64,000 nucleotides of DNA from Alloascoidea africana (lineage: Eukaryota > Ascomycota > Alloascoideomycetes > Alloascoideales > Alloascoideaceae), in assembly GCA_030581615.1 (NCBI GenBank), contig JAKTTT010000058.1, positions 62,001-126,000 on the forward strand, written 5' to 3'. The notes beneath the pieces are model-generated. The model saw only the letters and a program-made list of their open reading frames with translations, was not told the DNA's origin and made no database searches. The translations under genes were made by a program, and so were the position numbers. Of this stretch, positions 29,085-39,635 are shown one piece after another; positions within the stretch are counted from its first letter, which is position 1, and each line of letters opens with the position of its first letter.

Positions 29085-32000
29085 ATCTCCTCTGTGAATT
29101 AAACTATGTTAAGCAGGAAGATAAATTTTTCGAAAACAGATTTTAAAAACTGGAGAAGGATCCGAGGCGTATTTAAAAGTACATCTATCTTAAACTTTAA
29201 AAGCATACTTTTTTTTTTAACGTTCACTGGAGGCTTGGAGATAGTAACAATTCAAGCATTACTACAGATAGAGAAAAGAGATAAACGGGATTTTCTCGAC
29301 AAAATTATTTTTTGGATTTATTTTTTCAAACTATGTGGTTGGGTAAGCTTAACTCTACTTTTTGAAGCTCACAACGCTTTATCAGGACAGCGTCCCTGTA
29401 AGCAAATAATTACCATGCCAGGCGAAAATCAGAGCAGGCTAAAGAGCGAGCCGTGGAGATAAGAACCTAGCGAGATTTTTCAGCCATTTTGGCCTCCTCC
29501 AGAAGCTGTTGTCTCCCTAGTCGAGCAGAGACGGGTGGACGGGTGTTCTCCGCTCCACTCTGTTCTGCTTATCTGATTGAGTGGGCCAATCAGCGCGCCG
29601 CATTTCTAAGTGCGACGAGGATCTTTGCTACGCTTTCGGAAGCAGTGCGGCCTTATCTCTCTCGCTTCTTCACAGCTCGGACTGCTCTCCAGTCACGGTT
29701 GCACTGTTGCACGGTTTTCTGGGGTTGTGGTTGAAGCAGCAGGTCGAGGGTCTTAGTTGCACACGACGTTCTACTCTCTGCTTGTGTTGTGAATTGCGGG
29801 TGGTGGGTATCGTAGCGCTCATAATAGTTCCGAATTAGGAAGTAAATACTACTCTGGTAGGAAGGCTTGTCCTACGTGACTTTGCAAAGTGAACAGTGTG
29901 TCAAAGCTAGGAAATATTATCCCAGGCTAGAAATGCTTTGTTCTCCTCCATGAAAATTAGTCCGTTTCGTATCTTGTCCTTTGACGCTGTCTTTGGAGTT
30001 GCGTTATCGCACAGCTCAGCAACAAGGTTTTTACAAGTGTGTCAAAAGCATATACACCTGAAATGTCTGAACAACAGATGGTGTATGAAAAATTAAATCA
30101 CTTGCAAAGCGATCTGTAGGCAGAGATGAGAATGCTACGGGTGAAATCCAAGTGCCGTTCCTTTTTTTGTCTCAGTCTTTTTGCCGCTAGATGCCTGTCT
30201 GAGTGATATCACTCAAGTACAAGTCTCAACCAATCGCCTCCTCTAATTGATTTCGTCCCTGGTGTGAAGAAGGTCTGCTTTTTACCCCTTCTGGTATGTA
30301 AAGTCTATTTGCGTACACCAGCTGTGTCTCCATGTTTCCAGAGCTTCCGCCAAGCTAAAGAATGTTCGCCGTGTCTATGTGTCCTTTGCGGATAGAGTTT
30401 GAGGTTTTTGAAGTCTCGACTACAAAAGGAAAAGATTGTATCGACATAGAGGATTAAGAGCAGAATTGTCGTCTTCTAAGAGCTGTCTTATCTGCCATTA
30501 TCGCTGTTTTTCTGCAAGTGGTGTGTGTAAAAATTGTAACGTCAAGATTTACCGATCCTAGGGTTGTAGCTCTACTTTTTAATATTCTGAAACTCTTCTT
30601 TTACTGTTCTTATTACTCCCTCGATCTCTATCCCACGTTCTATCAATAACGTTTAAGTTCTGTAAACCAACCCTGCTTTGATCGGTAAACTGTCCTCTAG
30701 AATAATATTATACTTGAAAGCTGTTTGTTTCATCTTACACTCCCCAGATTGTAAGGTTTGGCTATCCGCTTCCAGTGATTTAAGCATTGAGAACAGAATT
30801 TAATAAACATCCATAATAAATTTATTACTGAATCAGCCTGGAAAACAGAGCTTTATCAAGCAAGTATAATAAAATCACTTTGTAGTAATTCTAGAGGTAA
30901 GGAGTTCGTAAGCACAAGCATTGCTGATCCGATGGTGTATTATAGAAACTGTTTATGCAAATTGTATTTTTCCAGCGTGGACTATCTTGATTGCGAACTA
31001 GTTTAACCAAGAAATTTGGGGAATATTTATGAACTCTCTCCCATGATTTAGTTCCCATTCTTGAGAATAATACCAAGAAAGAGATGTTTCGTTGAGAGGG
31101 CATATCTAATGGTGAGACACCCAACACAATACAAGGTATGCCAAGTGTCAACCAATCCAGCTATAGCAATAGGTCAACTATTATGTTCTTCAATCAATTA
31201 ACGAATGCCATATATGAACAGACCACTTTCTCAATCGTCTCCTTTGAAATAAAATATCTCCCATCATACAACATATCTTGTTATACAAGATAGTCCAAAG
31301 CAATCTTTACTCTCCAGGCTATCTAACTAAATCCCTCTGTATTATGAAGGCTGCTGAGATCTAGTCTATCAATCAAATTACATTAAAAAGCAGAATCAAT
31401 AAAAGACGCGCTCACATCGATATTCCTGTGAACTTGAATCAATTGGCTCAATTAGAAGCAAACATTCAAGTCAAGATTATTCTCTACCTGTATGCACGAC
31501 ATTTGTCTCTCCGTGTCTCTAATGTTGAGGCTATTTCCAGATCACATCAAAAGCGCTGGAAGGTGCGAGCGCCCTTGGATCATCAAACTTTCTGAGAATA
31601 GAGAAGCCGACAATGCCACTATTCTAGGATTCTGGTTTTTGATACCATTCTGATAGAAGAACAAAGGGTGAATATCGGCCAGTGGTTGATACCCCCAGAG
31701 GCCAATTCTTGAGTCATTTTGTTACCACCCAAGTTACACTTCAGTCTGTCTACGATGAAGATCGGATCCCCTACATTGGAGCTCCTCTCAACCCCCATTT
31801 TTAATACTAACGCCCAGATTTCCAAAAAACTCAGTCTTTTATGCATGAGGTTTGCAATCATGTTTGATGAGAATCACTTGGCAAAGCAATTGTGATGCTT
31901 AGCAAAACAGAAGAGTCCAAAACACACGGATATGGCAAAAAAGAGCTTTTACTGTAGGAAATGCTTTGTCATTGAGCAGCTAGCTAATGAAAAAACGAAA

Positions 32001-33097
32001 ATGTAAGGCTTGTCAAGACTGTTCAAAGTGACCATTCAGTGCTGTGATTCTTGTTGAACGTTAGAACAGTATACCCCGAAACGTGAAAAAGATGTAGAAA
32101 TGTCTGGAGATTTTGGTGATACCAATATCGAACGGTGTTTTGATAGAGTTCTGCTCAAAAAATGATGAATGCAAAAGATTTATGGAAGGTGGTCGGCTCG
32201 CATGTACCACAAATTATAGAAATTAAAAAAATGCTAATCTCTGTGAGGCAAATACTCTGATTACTGAGTTATCTATGCTAAGAATTGAGAACAATATTTG
32301 AGTAGCTCTGATGGTGGTGAAGATATATTAATCTTAGGAGTCAACCAAGAAGATAGCGATTTCTAGAATTTTTCTCTACGTTTAAACGATCATACACTCA
32401 GTCTGTATCAAATAATTCAAGAATAGGGTAGAGTTAAATGGATAAAATGTTTGTAGGGTTCTAGCAATATGTGCCTTACAAACACTTTTTTCATGTGTTC
32501 GATCAATAAAGAGGATATTAAGGAACCTACATATAAATTAGTCGATTGATTGAACTGTTTGGAAGGTATATGGTTACTTGTACTGAAAACCCCCATAGTA
32601 AGCGAATTTCCTAAAGAGTGATAAAAGATTCGGCACAATCAGGGACGGCCATTTTATCTCTCTTATTAATATACTTCTAAAAAAGGACAAAAAGGAACCC
32701 CTCATTCTTTTCATTTTTGTTTTTGTTCCTTATACAGAATAGAAAAAGCTAGTTTAACAAGAGACTAGATCCGTATGGGAATCTGCGAGAACCAATGAGA
32801 TCGTCCTTGTCCTTCGCCAGAAGTGTGGCCCACATGAATTATATCTCGAATCAGACCAAAGATTCTACACTCACAAACCTAGCTTCTTAAATATTCGATA
32901 AATTTGAAAACTGTTCTAACCCAGAAATGACACTAGATTGAAGAAATCCGACTGGTGTCTGTTTGTAAATGCCAAACGACTGGCAACCTTGTGTCTTGCC
33001 CAGCAGAAAAAAACCTTTGCGTTTGAAATACAAAAAGTTATCTAGGTACTTACAAGAATAGTAGGGTGGTTGAAGATGCCAAAAAGAAACACTAATT
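29085..33097. other. Gene-poor AT-rich region, 4.0 kb
   Basis: The first ~400 bp are the HNM1 promoter; 29480-29840 is less AT-rich with a CCAAT box near 29585. The rest has no supported gene. An ATG-less open stretch at about 31380-31592 on the plus strand (AQLEANIQVKIILYLYARHL) and similar scraps to 32400 may be decayed coding sequence, but I cannot assign them. With the next features it forms the largest gene desert of the window. Confidence 0.4.
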
Positions 33098-33196
33098 TGC
33101 CACCTAGCGGAATTGAACCGCCGACCTTTGCATTTCGAATTCCCGATATAAAGGAAACCATACAAGTGCAACGCTCTACCACTAAGCTAAGGAGGC
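33098..33196 (-). tRNA. tRNA-Thr(UGU) with 26-nt intron
   Basis: The minus strand reads GCCTCCTTAGCTTAGTGGTA at the 5' end, anticodon stem TTGCA/TGCAA with loop CTTGTAA (anticodon TGT), T arm GGCGG-TTCAATT-CCGCT, and acceptor 3' strand AGGTGGC then A. A 26-nt intron follows position 37, the canonical tRNA intron site. One T-T mismatch sits at the fourth acceptor pair (GCCTCCT against AGGTGGC), so it may be weakly active or starting to decay. A and B boxes are otherwise good. Confidence 0.9.
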
Positions 33197-33371
33197 TGAA
33201 CCTATTATGTAATTAGTGTGATTTTTATTAACAAGAAACTTAGCATTTCAAGAACAATGAGATTGGAGCCCAAGATTATATAAAATCCATTGTTCCAACA
33301 CCACTACAAGTACCATGGACCCATTAGGTAATCTTCAATCACATGTTTACCAGCCCCCATATAGTATGAGA

Positions 33372-33597
33372 ATGATCGTATGCATTGCTTTTGATACTTT
33401 AAACCACCACCACCACTCCATTTCTATAGCCAGGATTTTGTTTCTAGTTGGATAATGTAGCCTAGAAATCTGAGATTATACTCCAGTAAAAATTGGAATA
33501 TTTTTGGTGTTCGGTGGTGACTTGTGCAAGACCTAATTTTCTTCGAGTAAATGATCATTGTGCGGCGGAACAATAAATTATTAAATCCAACCTATAT
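33372..33597 (+). repeat. Inverted repeat, left arm (226 bp)
   Basis: Near-perfect reverse complement of 34710-34935: I find one mismatch (C at 33382 against the other arm) by eye. It has a CCACCACCACCACTCC run and no gene. Neither arm has LTR-type ends or a target-site duplication. Confidence 0.92.
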
Positions 33598-34709
33598 GTT
33601 AATCTCTAAAATCAGTTGTTCTTTCTCCATTGTTTTTGATGGACAATTAGATCATAGCTGTACTCGCATAGTCATGTCAAAAGATTACTTTTTTTTCCAA
33701 GGGTAATCATTGAGGCCGCCTATAATCGATTCTGTGTATGAATCTATAGTTTTTCATCTGAAAAATGATTTGATTTCAAAAGGTATGGCCAATAAAACTG
33801 GTGTGTCACAATATCCTTAGTCAAATATTGCAAAATATTCAAAGTTCAGGGTTGGAAAGTTAACAAGTGGGAGAAAATCAATTCTCTGTTTCTTCCATCT
33901 CGAGCTTGCAGCAAGACTAATTAATTCCAGCAAAACAAAGAAAGCTGCTCAGGTGAACAGAATCAGCTTTAATAGCACTATCAGTGATTATCTTCTCACT
34001 CATTTTTTTGTTGTCTTATGTGCCTAGGTTTCAGTAAATGAGCAAAAAAGACAGGTTAATCATAGGACAAATCTAGGCATTGAGAAAAAGACCAGAATTT
34101 AATCAATTGGAAATAATTGGAAAACTGGTAAAAAGTGGTATAGTTTCATGAGTAGATAAATAACAGACTGGCTTTAAGAAGAAATGGTAATGGGTAAGGG
34201 TATTAAAAAGGATCTATTCAATTGTGGTGAATCGGATTTTTAGATATGGTGGCGGCTCAATCCCGATCTGGAGCCTTCTACTGTGCGGAGGGATTGATCT
34301 CCGTCACAGTTAACAATAGAAAGCTAGTCAATAGCTTTATTAGTATTTTGGATGAGAAGCTGCCAGATTTTCTAATGATAAAGGGAAAGAAGTAGGAAAT
34401 GTCGCTTTCCCAAAAGATAACAACCTCAATAGCACTACAAAGATTCAAATTAACATATTTAAAACAAAACAAAGGTCGTTTCATTTTCGAAGCTTAATCC
34501 AATCGAAAATTGTTTTCTATTCCGAATGGTTAAACTTTGTGGGCATTCAGAGCCACCTTCTCTAATCATCAAACCTAAAACAACAATTGACCACGCTTTA
34601 AAAGCGATTGACGTGGCTTTTTATCAGCTCTTGATTAAGATCATTTCAAAGTTAATTGATACTGCTTCATAGGAACATTGGAGTTATACTGGTTGTTCAA
34701 GAGATGAAT
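33598..34709. other. 1.1-kb AT-rich core between the inverted repeats
   Basis: 1112 bp flanked by two almost identical 226-bp arms in opposite orientation. No open frame above 70 codons looks coding and no RNA gene is seen. The pattern is that of a foldback transposon or of an inverted-repeat-flanked centromere core. Confidence 0.6.
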
Positions 34710-34935
34710 ATATAGGTTGGATTTAATAATTTATTGTTCCGCCGCACAATGATCATTTACTCGAAGAAAATTAGGTCTTGCACAAGTCACCACCGAACAC
34801 CAAAAATATTCCAATTTTTACTGGAGTATAATCTCAGATTTCTAGGCTACATTATCCAACTAGAAACAAAATCCTGGCTATAGAAATGGAGTGGTGGTGG
34901 TGGTTTAAAGTATCAAAAGCAATTCATACGATCAT
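34710..34935 (-). repeat. Inverted repeat, right arm (226 bp)
   Basis: Partner of 33372-33597. Flanking bases on both sides differ from those of the left arm, so the ends are sharp: ATGATCGTATG outside and CCTATAT inside. Confidence 0.92.
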
Positions 34936-35380
34936 CGCACCCAAACACACTTCTTGGTAGTTATTAATATATGATAAGTTGGTACATATTGACTAAGGAT
35001 CTGAACTAGAATAACAAATAAAAAGATTGGTAAAACAGTATGAAAGCTGGCTGGTACGCACACCAAGGCAATAATCCATCGATGTGAACTAAAAGATTTT
35101 GCGGGAAACCATGCATTCACGTACACATAGAGCTGTTGAACTACCAAACAAGTATTGTAAATCCCACTTCCAGAGTAATGAGCTGAGCACAACCGGAACT
35201 CCAGCCCGAGCCGGAACATGCTAGTGGTAAGAGCAACTCTACGATATACAACATGAACCACCTTCAACCTACACTTCAAGATGCAATATCATTATGACTA
35301 AAGCTTGCTGAGATCTTGTGTTAAAGAGTCATCATACAGACCACAAACTACCTTAAGAAAACGAGACTTTTACCGGAACA
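34936..35380. other. Intergenic region downstream of VPS11
   Basis: About 450 bp between the right repeat arm and the VPS11 stop. An open frame at 34932-35279 (minus) overlaps the repeat arm and lacks coding signs. Nothing else seen. Confidence 0.4.
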
Positions 35381-38377
35381 TCACTCGATAATATAACCAG
35401 TTTGCATCACTCCACGTCCAAAGTAATCAATGATGACTTTCACCTTATCGTTACTCTCAGCAAGAGTACTTTTAAACAGATCGTGCCTATCGCTTAGCTC
35501 ATCTTGACTTTTTTGAACCGTATTAATCATTTGAATATGTGACAAACACTTTGGACACTTGCCATTGAACTCATCTGTTGCGTGCAACCCATCATCAAAA
35601 CTCTGATCATAGTCGTTTAAACACCGGAGATCATAGGAATGAGAACACGCAAAATGAACTGCTGGAAGCTCCAAGGGACCTGAACAGGCAAGGCACTTTG
35701 TGTTTTGTAGCACTTGCGATTCCTCCTTCAGTTGCTTCAACTCCCGAATCTTGGTTTGCGACTCTTGTCTGTAGCTTTGTAGAAGACGCACATTATTTTC
35801 TATTTCTTGTTTCTCTGTCTCAATGTGTTCAAGCAGATAATCTTTGATCAGCCCTATAGTTGCAACGTTATTAACGCTAAGGCACTGGATAACTTCAAGT
35901 GGCGTCATGATCTTTTGCTGTTGAATACGCTGTAATACCTGTATAACTTTGTCTTCTCCAACTTTATCCATAATGCTTTGAGAAGATGTAAAAAAAGTGA
36001 GTGCTAACTCATACAGCTCTGACTCTTGCTCTCCGTATTGATCAAGTAGCTCACAAGCCCTTGAAACATCTCCGGTAATTGTACACGTCCTGAAAAGGTC
36101 AATCTTGAACCCTGATTTATCATGTGCCATCATCTGTCCCTCTTCAAATCCATTTAGGCTTGAGAGCAAAAGACACATGTCCGGATCAATAGAAGTTTCG
36201 GATAATAGCTTTTTAGCTTTTTCCTGCCAATGATCTCTCTGGTCTTCATTGTCGTTGGCCAGCTTGATATACATCTCAAAAAGATTGGTATATATGTCCT
36301 TTTTATCCTTTTCATTCCCATGGTATTTATCATAGCTTTCTACACATGCCTCCAGGAAAATGACGAATTCATTTGGATTGTTCACAAACGAAGGGAAAAT
36401 TAACCGAGGCCGTGGTGGATGGTATGTAGGCTCGCGATCATGACTTGCAGTCTCTCTATTATCTTCACCAGAGTTAGAAAATGGTACTATAGAGGCTGAG
36501 CTTGACATGTAGGCCAAAAACGCTTTATAACTTTGTAGAACGGGTAAATATGGTTGAGAGTCGTCTTTTTCTGCATCACCTTCTCCTTGATCTTTGATAT
36601 TATCATCATCGTCAAGACACGCAATTGCATCGTTTTCTTTATCAGGGCGATAGTTCCCTGTGAAAAGTGATATTAACAGCTCTGTCACCTCCATTGGTTG
36701 TGCAGCAAGCAAAGTTGATGAGTACTGAATTAGAATGCCCAAGACATCAGCAACTGGTAAAGTTTTGATAAATTTAAGTGTCCCTTTAGCATCATTTAGA
36801 TCGCGAAGCAATATATCCACAACCGTTCCTGTTTCACCACGCTTTTTCGCCAGCAACGCAGCAGTTTTGTAATACTCGCTTGAACGGCACAGATCAATAA
36901 CCGCTTCAACGTTGAATTCTTTATTGACATTATTCTCATCTTTAATGAAGTTTTTCAGCTTGTCGATATCTTTTAGCTTACAGTAACTGTTCAACAACAG
37001 TGTTATATGCCCACTGTTCGCCTTTCCTTCTTTTAACAGTTGTTCCAAGTACATGGTCAAGCATTGTACATTTCGCGGATCTCGGTACTTTTGAATAACA
37101 TCACTTGTATTCCCCAGGGAGACGATTTTTATATATTGATTCATCGCATTCAAGTAGTCTGCCTTTGCATACAGATAGTCCCCATATTGCTTTCTGATGT
37201 TGAGTATCCTATTTTCATCCAGCTTGGAGTCTATTGCTAACTTGATAGCGTTATCATAGAGATTTCTTTGTAACAGGATATCGAGCCAAGAGTTCAAGTC
37301 CTTTTCGTGGAAGATGTGCAATACTCCATCCGAGCCAAGAATATACAGATTGTTCCAAAGAGTTAAAATCTGTTTTACAGTCCCGCCAATGCCAACATTT
37401 GAAACTATAAACTTGTGCCTGGGGTCGATAATGATGATATTAGTGTTATCAAAAACTGCAGATGATGATGAAAGTAGAGAGTTGAGAGGGTTGGTGCCAT
37501 TAGCGTATGAAGACTCCTCCGCGATTCCTCCGGCTGGGGATGCAATGACGATATATGAATTATAGATGTAAACACCCCGTTTCCGAACTTCATACACAAA
37601 ACTGGTACCTTTTCCATGAGGGGTATAATATGTGATAGAATCATCTCTTGCGATCACAAGCTCGCCAGTTTCTTTGTTTATCACAGCGCAGTCAATATCG
37701 CTACCGTTGTTGGCATCCAAAACTTTATCAGGCTTTCCCTGATTTCTTCCATTAGTCGAGACGGTCAAAACTTTTGAAATTGTTGTTATATATAACAGGT
37801 TAGAGGAATGGAACTTTACAGCCGTGATTGGCATCTCATCTTTGTAAATCGACCGTTGCCGATAACCTCGATCTCTAATCATATCTCCCCTTACGACAAC
37901 AACAGAGCCATCGCCGAATCCAAACGCAACAACCGAAAAGTCACTGGAAGCGTCAAAAGCAGAGAGTGGATACATATTATCGCCATTGTTTACTGTGATC
38001 GATGAATGGTATTTGATAGCATTTGCGGCCGTTGCAGAGCCTCCTTGGTTTTCTTGTAGAATCTTTTCAACATCCCACAGCTTTACAGAAACGCCACTGC
38101 CTTGTTTCTCCGCCACAGTCACCAGCAGCGTGGTATCTTTGATCATCTGAGACCTTGTGACGACCCAGTCATCTTCTTCGGCAACAAAAGCTTGCACTCG
38201 CTCAAAATCCTTGCTTATAAACGAGACTTTGTTCTGACGAACAACTATCAGATGGCTGCTTCCGGAGCAAACACTGGTCACAGCACCCGAATACAGTGGT
38301 TCATTTGTATCTAGATAAGGATCGCGAACAGGAGTTTGCTCAAAAAAGCTAAATTGTCTCCAGGATGACAGTGACAT
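35381..38377 (-). CDS. VPS11: Vacuolar protein sorting VPS11/PEP5 (HOPS/CORVET core)
   Basis: 998 residues without introns. The N-terminal ~350 residues form a beta-propeller (SLSSWRQFSFFEQTPVRDP is the typical Vps11 start), the middle is a clathrin-heavy-chain-type helical solenoid (LYDNAIKLAIDSKLDENRI, YGDYLYAKADYLNAMNQYI), and the C-terminus has a RING-H2 finger: CLACSGPLELPAVHFACSHSYD ... CPKC. Vps11 is the shared scaffold of the HOPS and CORVET tethers in endosome and vacuole fusion. An acidic low-complexity insert lies around residues 595-620. Divergent from the cyclin gene over 135 bp. Confidence 0.95.
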   Translation of the reverse strand: MSLSSWRQFSFFEQTPVRDPYLDTNEPLYSGAVTSVCSGSSHLIVVRQNKVSFISKDFERVQAFVAEEDDWVVTRSQMIKDTTLLVTVAEKQGSGVSVKLWDVEKILQENQGGSATAANAIKYHSSITVNNGDNMYPLSAFDASSDFSVVAFGFGDGSVVVVRGDMIRDRGYRQRSIYKDEMPITAVKFHSSNLLYITTISKVLTVSTNGRNQGKPDKVLDANNGSDIDCAVINKETGELVIARDDSITYYTPHGKGTSFVYEVRKRGVYIYNSYIVIASPAGGIAEESSYANGTNPLNSLLSSSSAVFDNTNIIIIDPRHKFIVSNVGIGGTVKQILTLWNNLYILGSDGVLHIFHEKDLNSWLDILLQRNLYDNAIKLAIDSKLDENRILNIRKQYGDYLYAKADYLNAMNQYIKIVSLGNTSDVIQKYRDPRNVQCLTMYLEQLLKEGKANSGHITLLLNSYCKLKDIDKLKNFIKDENNVNKEFNVEAVIDLCRSSEYYKTAALLAKKRGETGTVVDILLRDLNDAKGTLKFIKTLPVADVLGILIQYSSTLLAAQPMEVTELLISLFTGNYRPDKENDAIACLDDDDNIKDQGEGDAEKDDSQPYLPVLQSYKAFLAYMSSSASIVPFSNSGEDNRETASHDREPTYHPPRPRLIFPSFVNNPNEFVIFLEACVESYDKYHGNEKDKKDIYTNLFEMYIKLANDNEDQRDHWQEKAKKLLSETSIDPDMCLLLSSLNGFEEGQMMAHDKSGFKIDLFRTCTITGDVSRACELLDQYGEQESELYELALTFFTSSQSIMDKVGEDKVIQVLQRIQQQKIMTPLEVIQCLSVNNVATIGLIKDYLLEHIETEKQEIENNVRLLQSYRQESQTKIRELKQLKEESQVLQNTKCLACSGPLELPAVHFACSHSYDLRCLNDYDQSFDDGLHATDEFNGKCPKCLSHIQMINTVQKSQDELSDRHDLFKSTLAESNDKVKVIIDYFGRGVMQTGYIIE

Positions 38378-38512
38378 TGTTAGAGAAACATGTGTATCTT
38401 CAACATGCTCTAGGAATGTTGTAATTGAAAGCCGACAGGTGCAAGGATGTTTTCCACTGGGAGGTAGCGAGACGCATCAAGAAACAGCGAGATCAAAAAT
38501 GGAGAGGACGAT
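38378..38512. promoter_or_regulatory. Shared divergent promoter, VPS11 and cyclin gene
   Basis: Only 135 bp separate the two start codons, so both promoters must overlap. No clear TATA box. Confidence 0.5.
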
Positions 38513-39502
38513 ATGGCTGAGAAGAACTTGATTAACCCCTTGGTTTCGCCTCACCAGTTCCTAGCTTACCAATCATGGTTCTCCGATGATGATTCAGAGG
38601 TTCTGTACCGTGTGTTGAGCTCGCACTTTATTAAGAGTTTGGGTTTCTCCTTACAAGTCAGCCAAAACTGCATCAGTACGGCAATGATTATCTTTCAGCG
38701 CGCAATTATCAATTATGATTGGAAATCATATGGAGATCAGGCCAAAAGTTTAGACCACTGGTTCCAAGTTGGTTTGGCATCGCTTTATGTTTCTGCTAAA
38801 AAGTTTGACCTTCGAATTGGTGCAAGGCATATGATCAATGTTTACGAAGTGGTTAGTGAAATGGAGGCATATCGAAGAGCATTGGCCAAATATGGAAGCA
38901 GAGATTCAAAACAGCCATTAGAGAGCGCTAATGATGAACAGAAGAAAGAGTTTAGCGGAAACCCATTTCAAATATCTGACTCGTATCTGAAGGAACGATA
39001 TCCCCCATCGAAAAGGATAAACCCTGACTACACTAATCGACTATATAGAATCGAGCTTGAGGTGCTGTCAGCGACTTCGTTTGATTTAAATGTCAATTTG
39101 CCGTATCTGTATTGTCTTTATTATCTACGAGTCTTTGACATCACCCCAAAACATAAAGCGAATCATTTGGCTGAAAGTGTTAACGAAATCAAGGAACAGT
39201 CGATAATCCAATACTCTTTTAACCTCATAAGCGACGCATTACAATTCAGTTTCCTAGGTATTTTGCAACAGCCTAATGTTATTGCTGCTGCTGCAATCTT
39301 CCTTGCAATAAGGGACTTTAAAATTGGTGTTGAATCACTGGACGAAAGCAAAGATCAAAAAATTGATATAAATGATTACAAATGGTGGTTGGTATTTGAT
39401 GTTCCGATGGAAGACCTTGGGCATGCCATGGTACAAATACTACAGGCGAGAGACCTAGGGAGAAAAATATTTAACAAAGTCTTTGAAGTGGATGTTTTAT
39501 GA
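38513..39502 (+). CDS. Transcription-type cyclin (CTK2/BUR2/cyclin L-like)
   Basis: 329 residues. The first cyclin box starts after NPLVSPHQFLAYQSWFSDD, with FIKSLGFSLQVSQNCISTAMIIFQRAI, the pattern of cyclins that partner CDK9/12-type kinases. HWFQVGLASLYVSAKKFDLRI is the conserved second helix pair. A linker (~residues 125-165) then RIELEVLSATSFDLNVNLPYLYCLYYL lead to the second fold, ending in AAAAIFLAIRDFK. Such cyclins activate kinases of the RNA polymerase II C-terminal domain (Ctk1 or Bur1). I cannot decide between Ctk2, Bur2 and cyclin L. No intron. Confidence 0.8.
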   Translation: MAEKNLINPLVSPHQFLAYQSWFSDDDSEVLYRVLSSHFIKSLGFSLQVSQNCISTAMIIFQRAIINYDWKSYGDQAKSLDHWFQVGLASLYVSAKKFDLRIGARHMINVYEVVSEMEAYRRALAKYGSRDSKQPLESANDEQKKEFSGNPFQISDSYLKERYPPSKRINPDYTNRLYRIELEVLSATSFDLNVNLPYLYCLYYLRVFDITPKHKANHLAESVNEIKEQSIIQYSFNLISDALQFSFLGILQQPNVIAAAAIFLAIRDFKIGVESLDESKDQKIDINDYKWWLVFDVPMEDLGHAMVQILQARDLGRKIFNKVFEVDVL

Positions 39503-39635
39503 AGTTTTTCTCTTTTTTTAGTATTTATTAATCTAACCATTTGCGCTTAACCTACCGACCTATTTTAATGCCTTTTAACCATGAAATACATACAAAAAAA
39601 AAAAAAACTATACTTGCTAGTGAGTGAAGTTGTTT

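Noticed and set aside
33372-34935. Reading the two 226-bp arms as two solo LTRs in opposite orientation
   Set aside because: The arms lack TG...CA ends and neither has flanking target duplications; an inverted-repeat unit explains them better.
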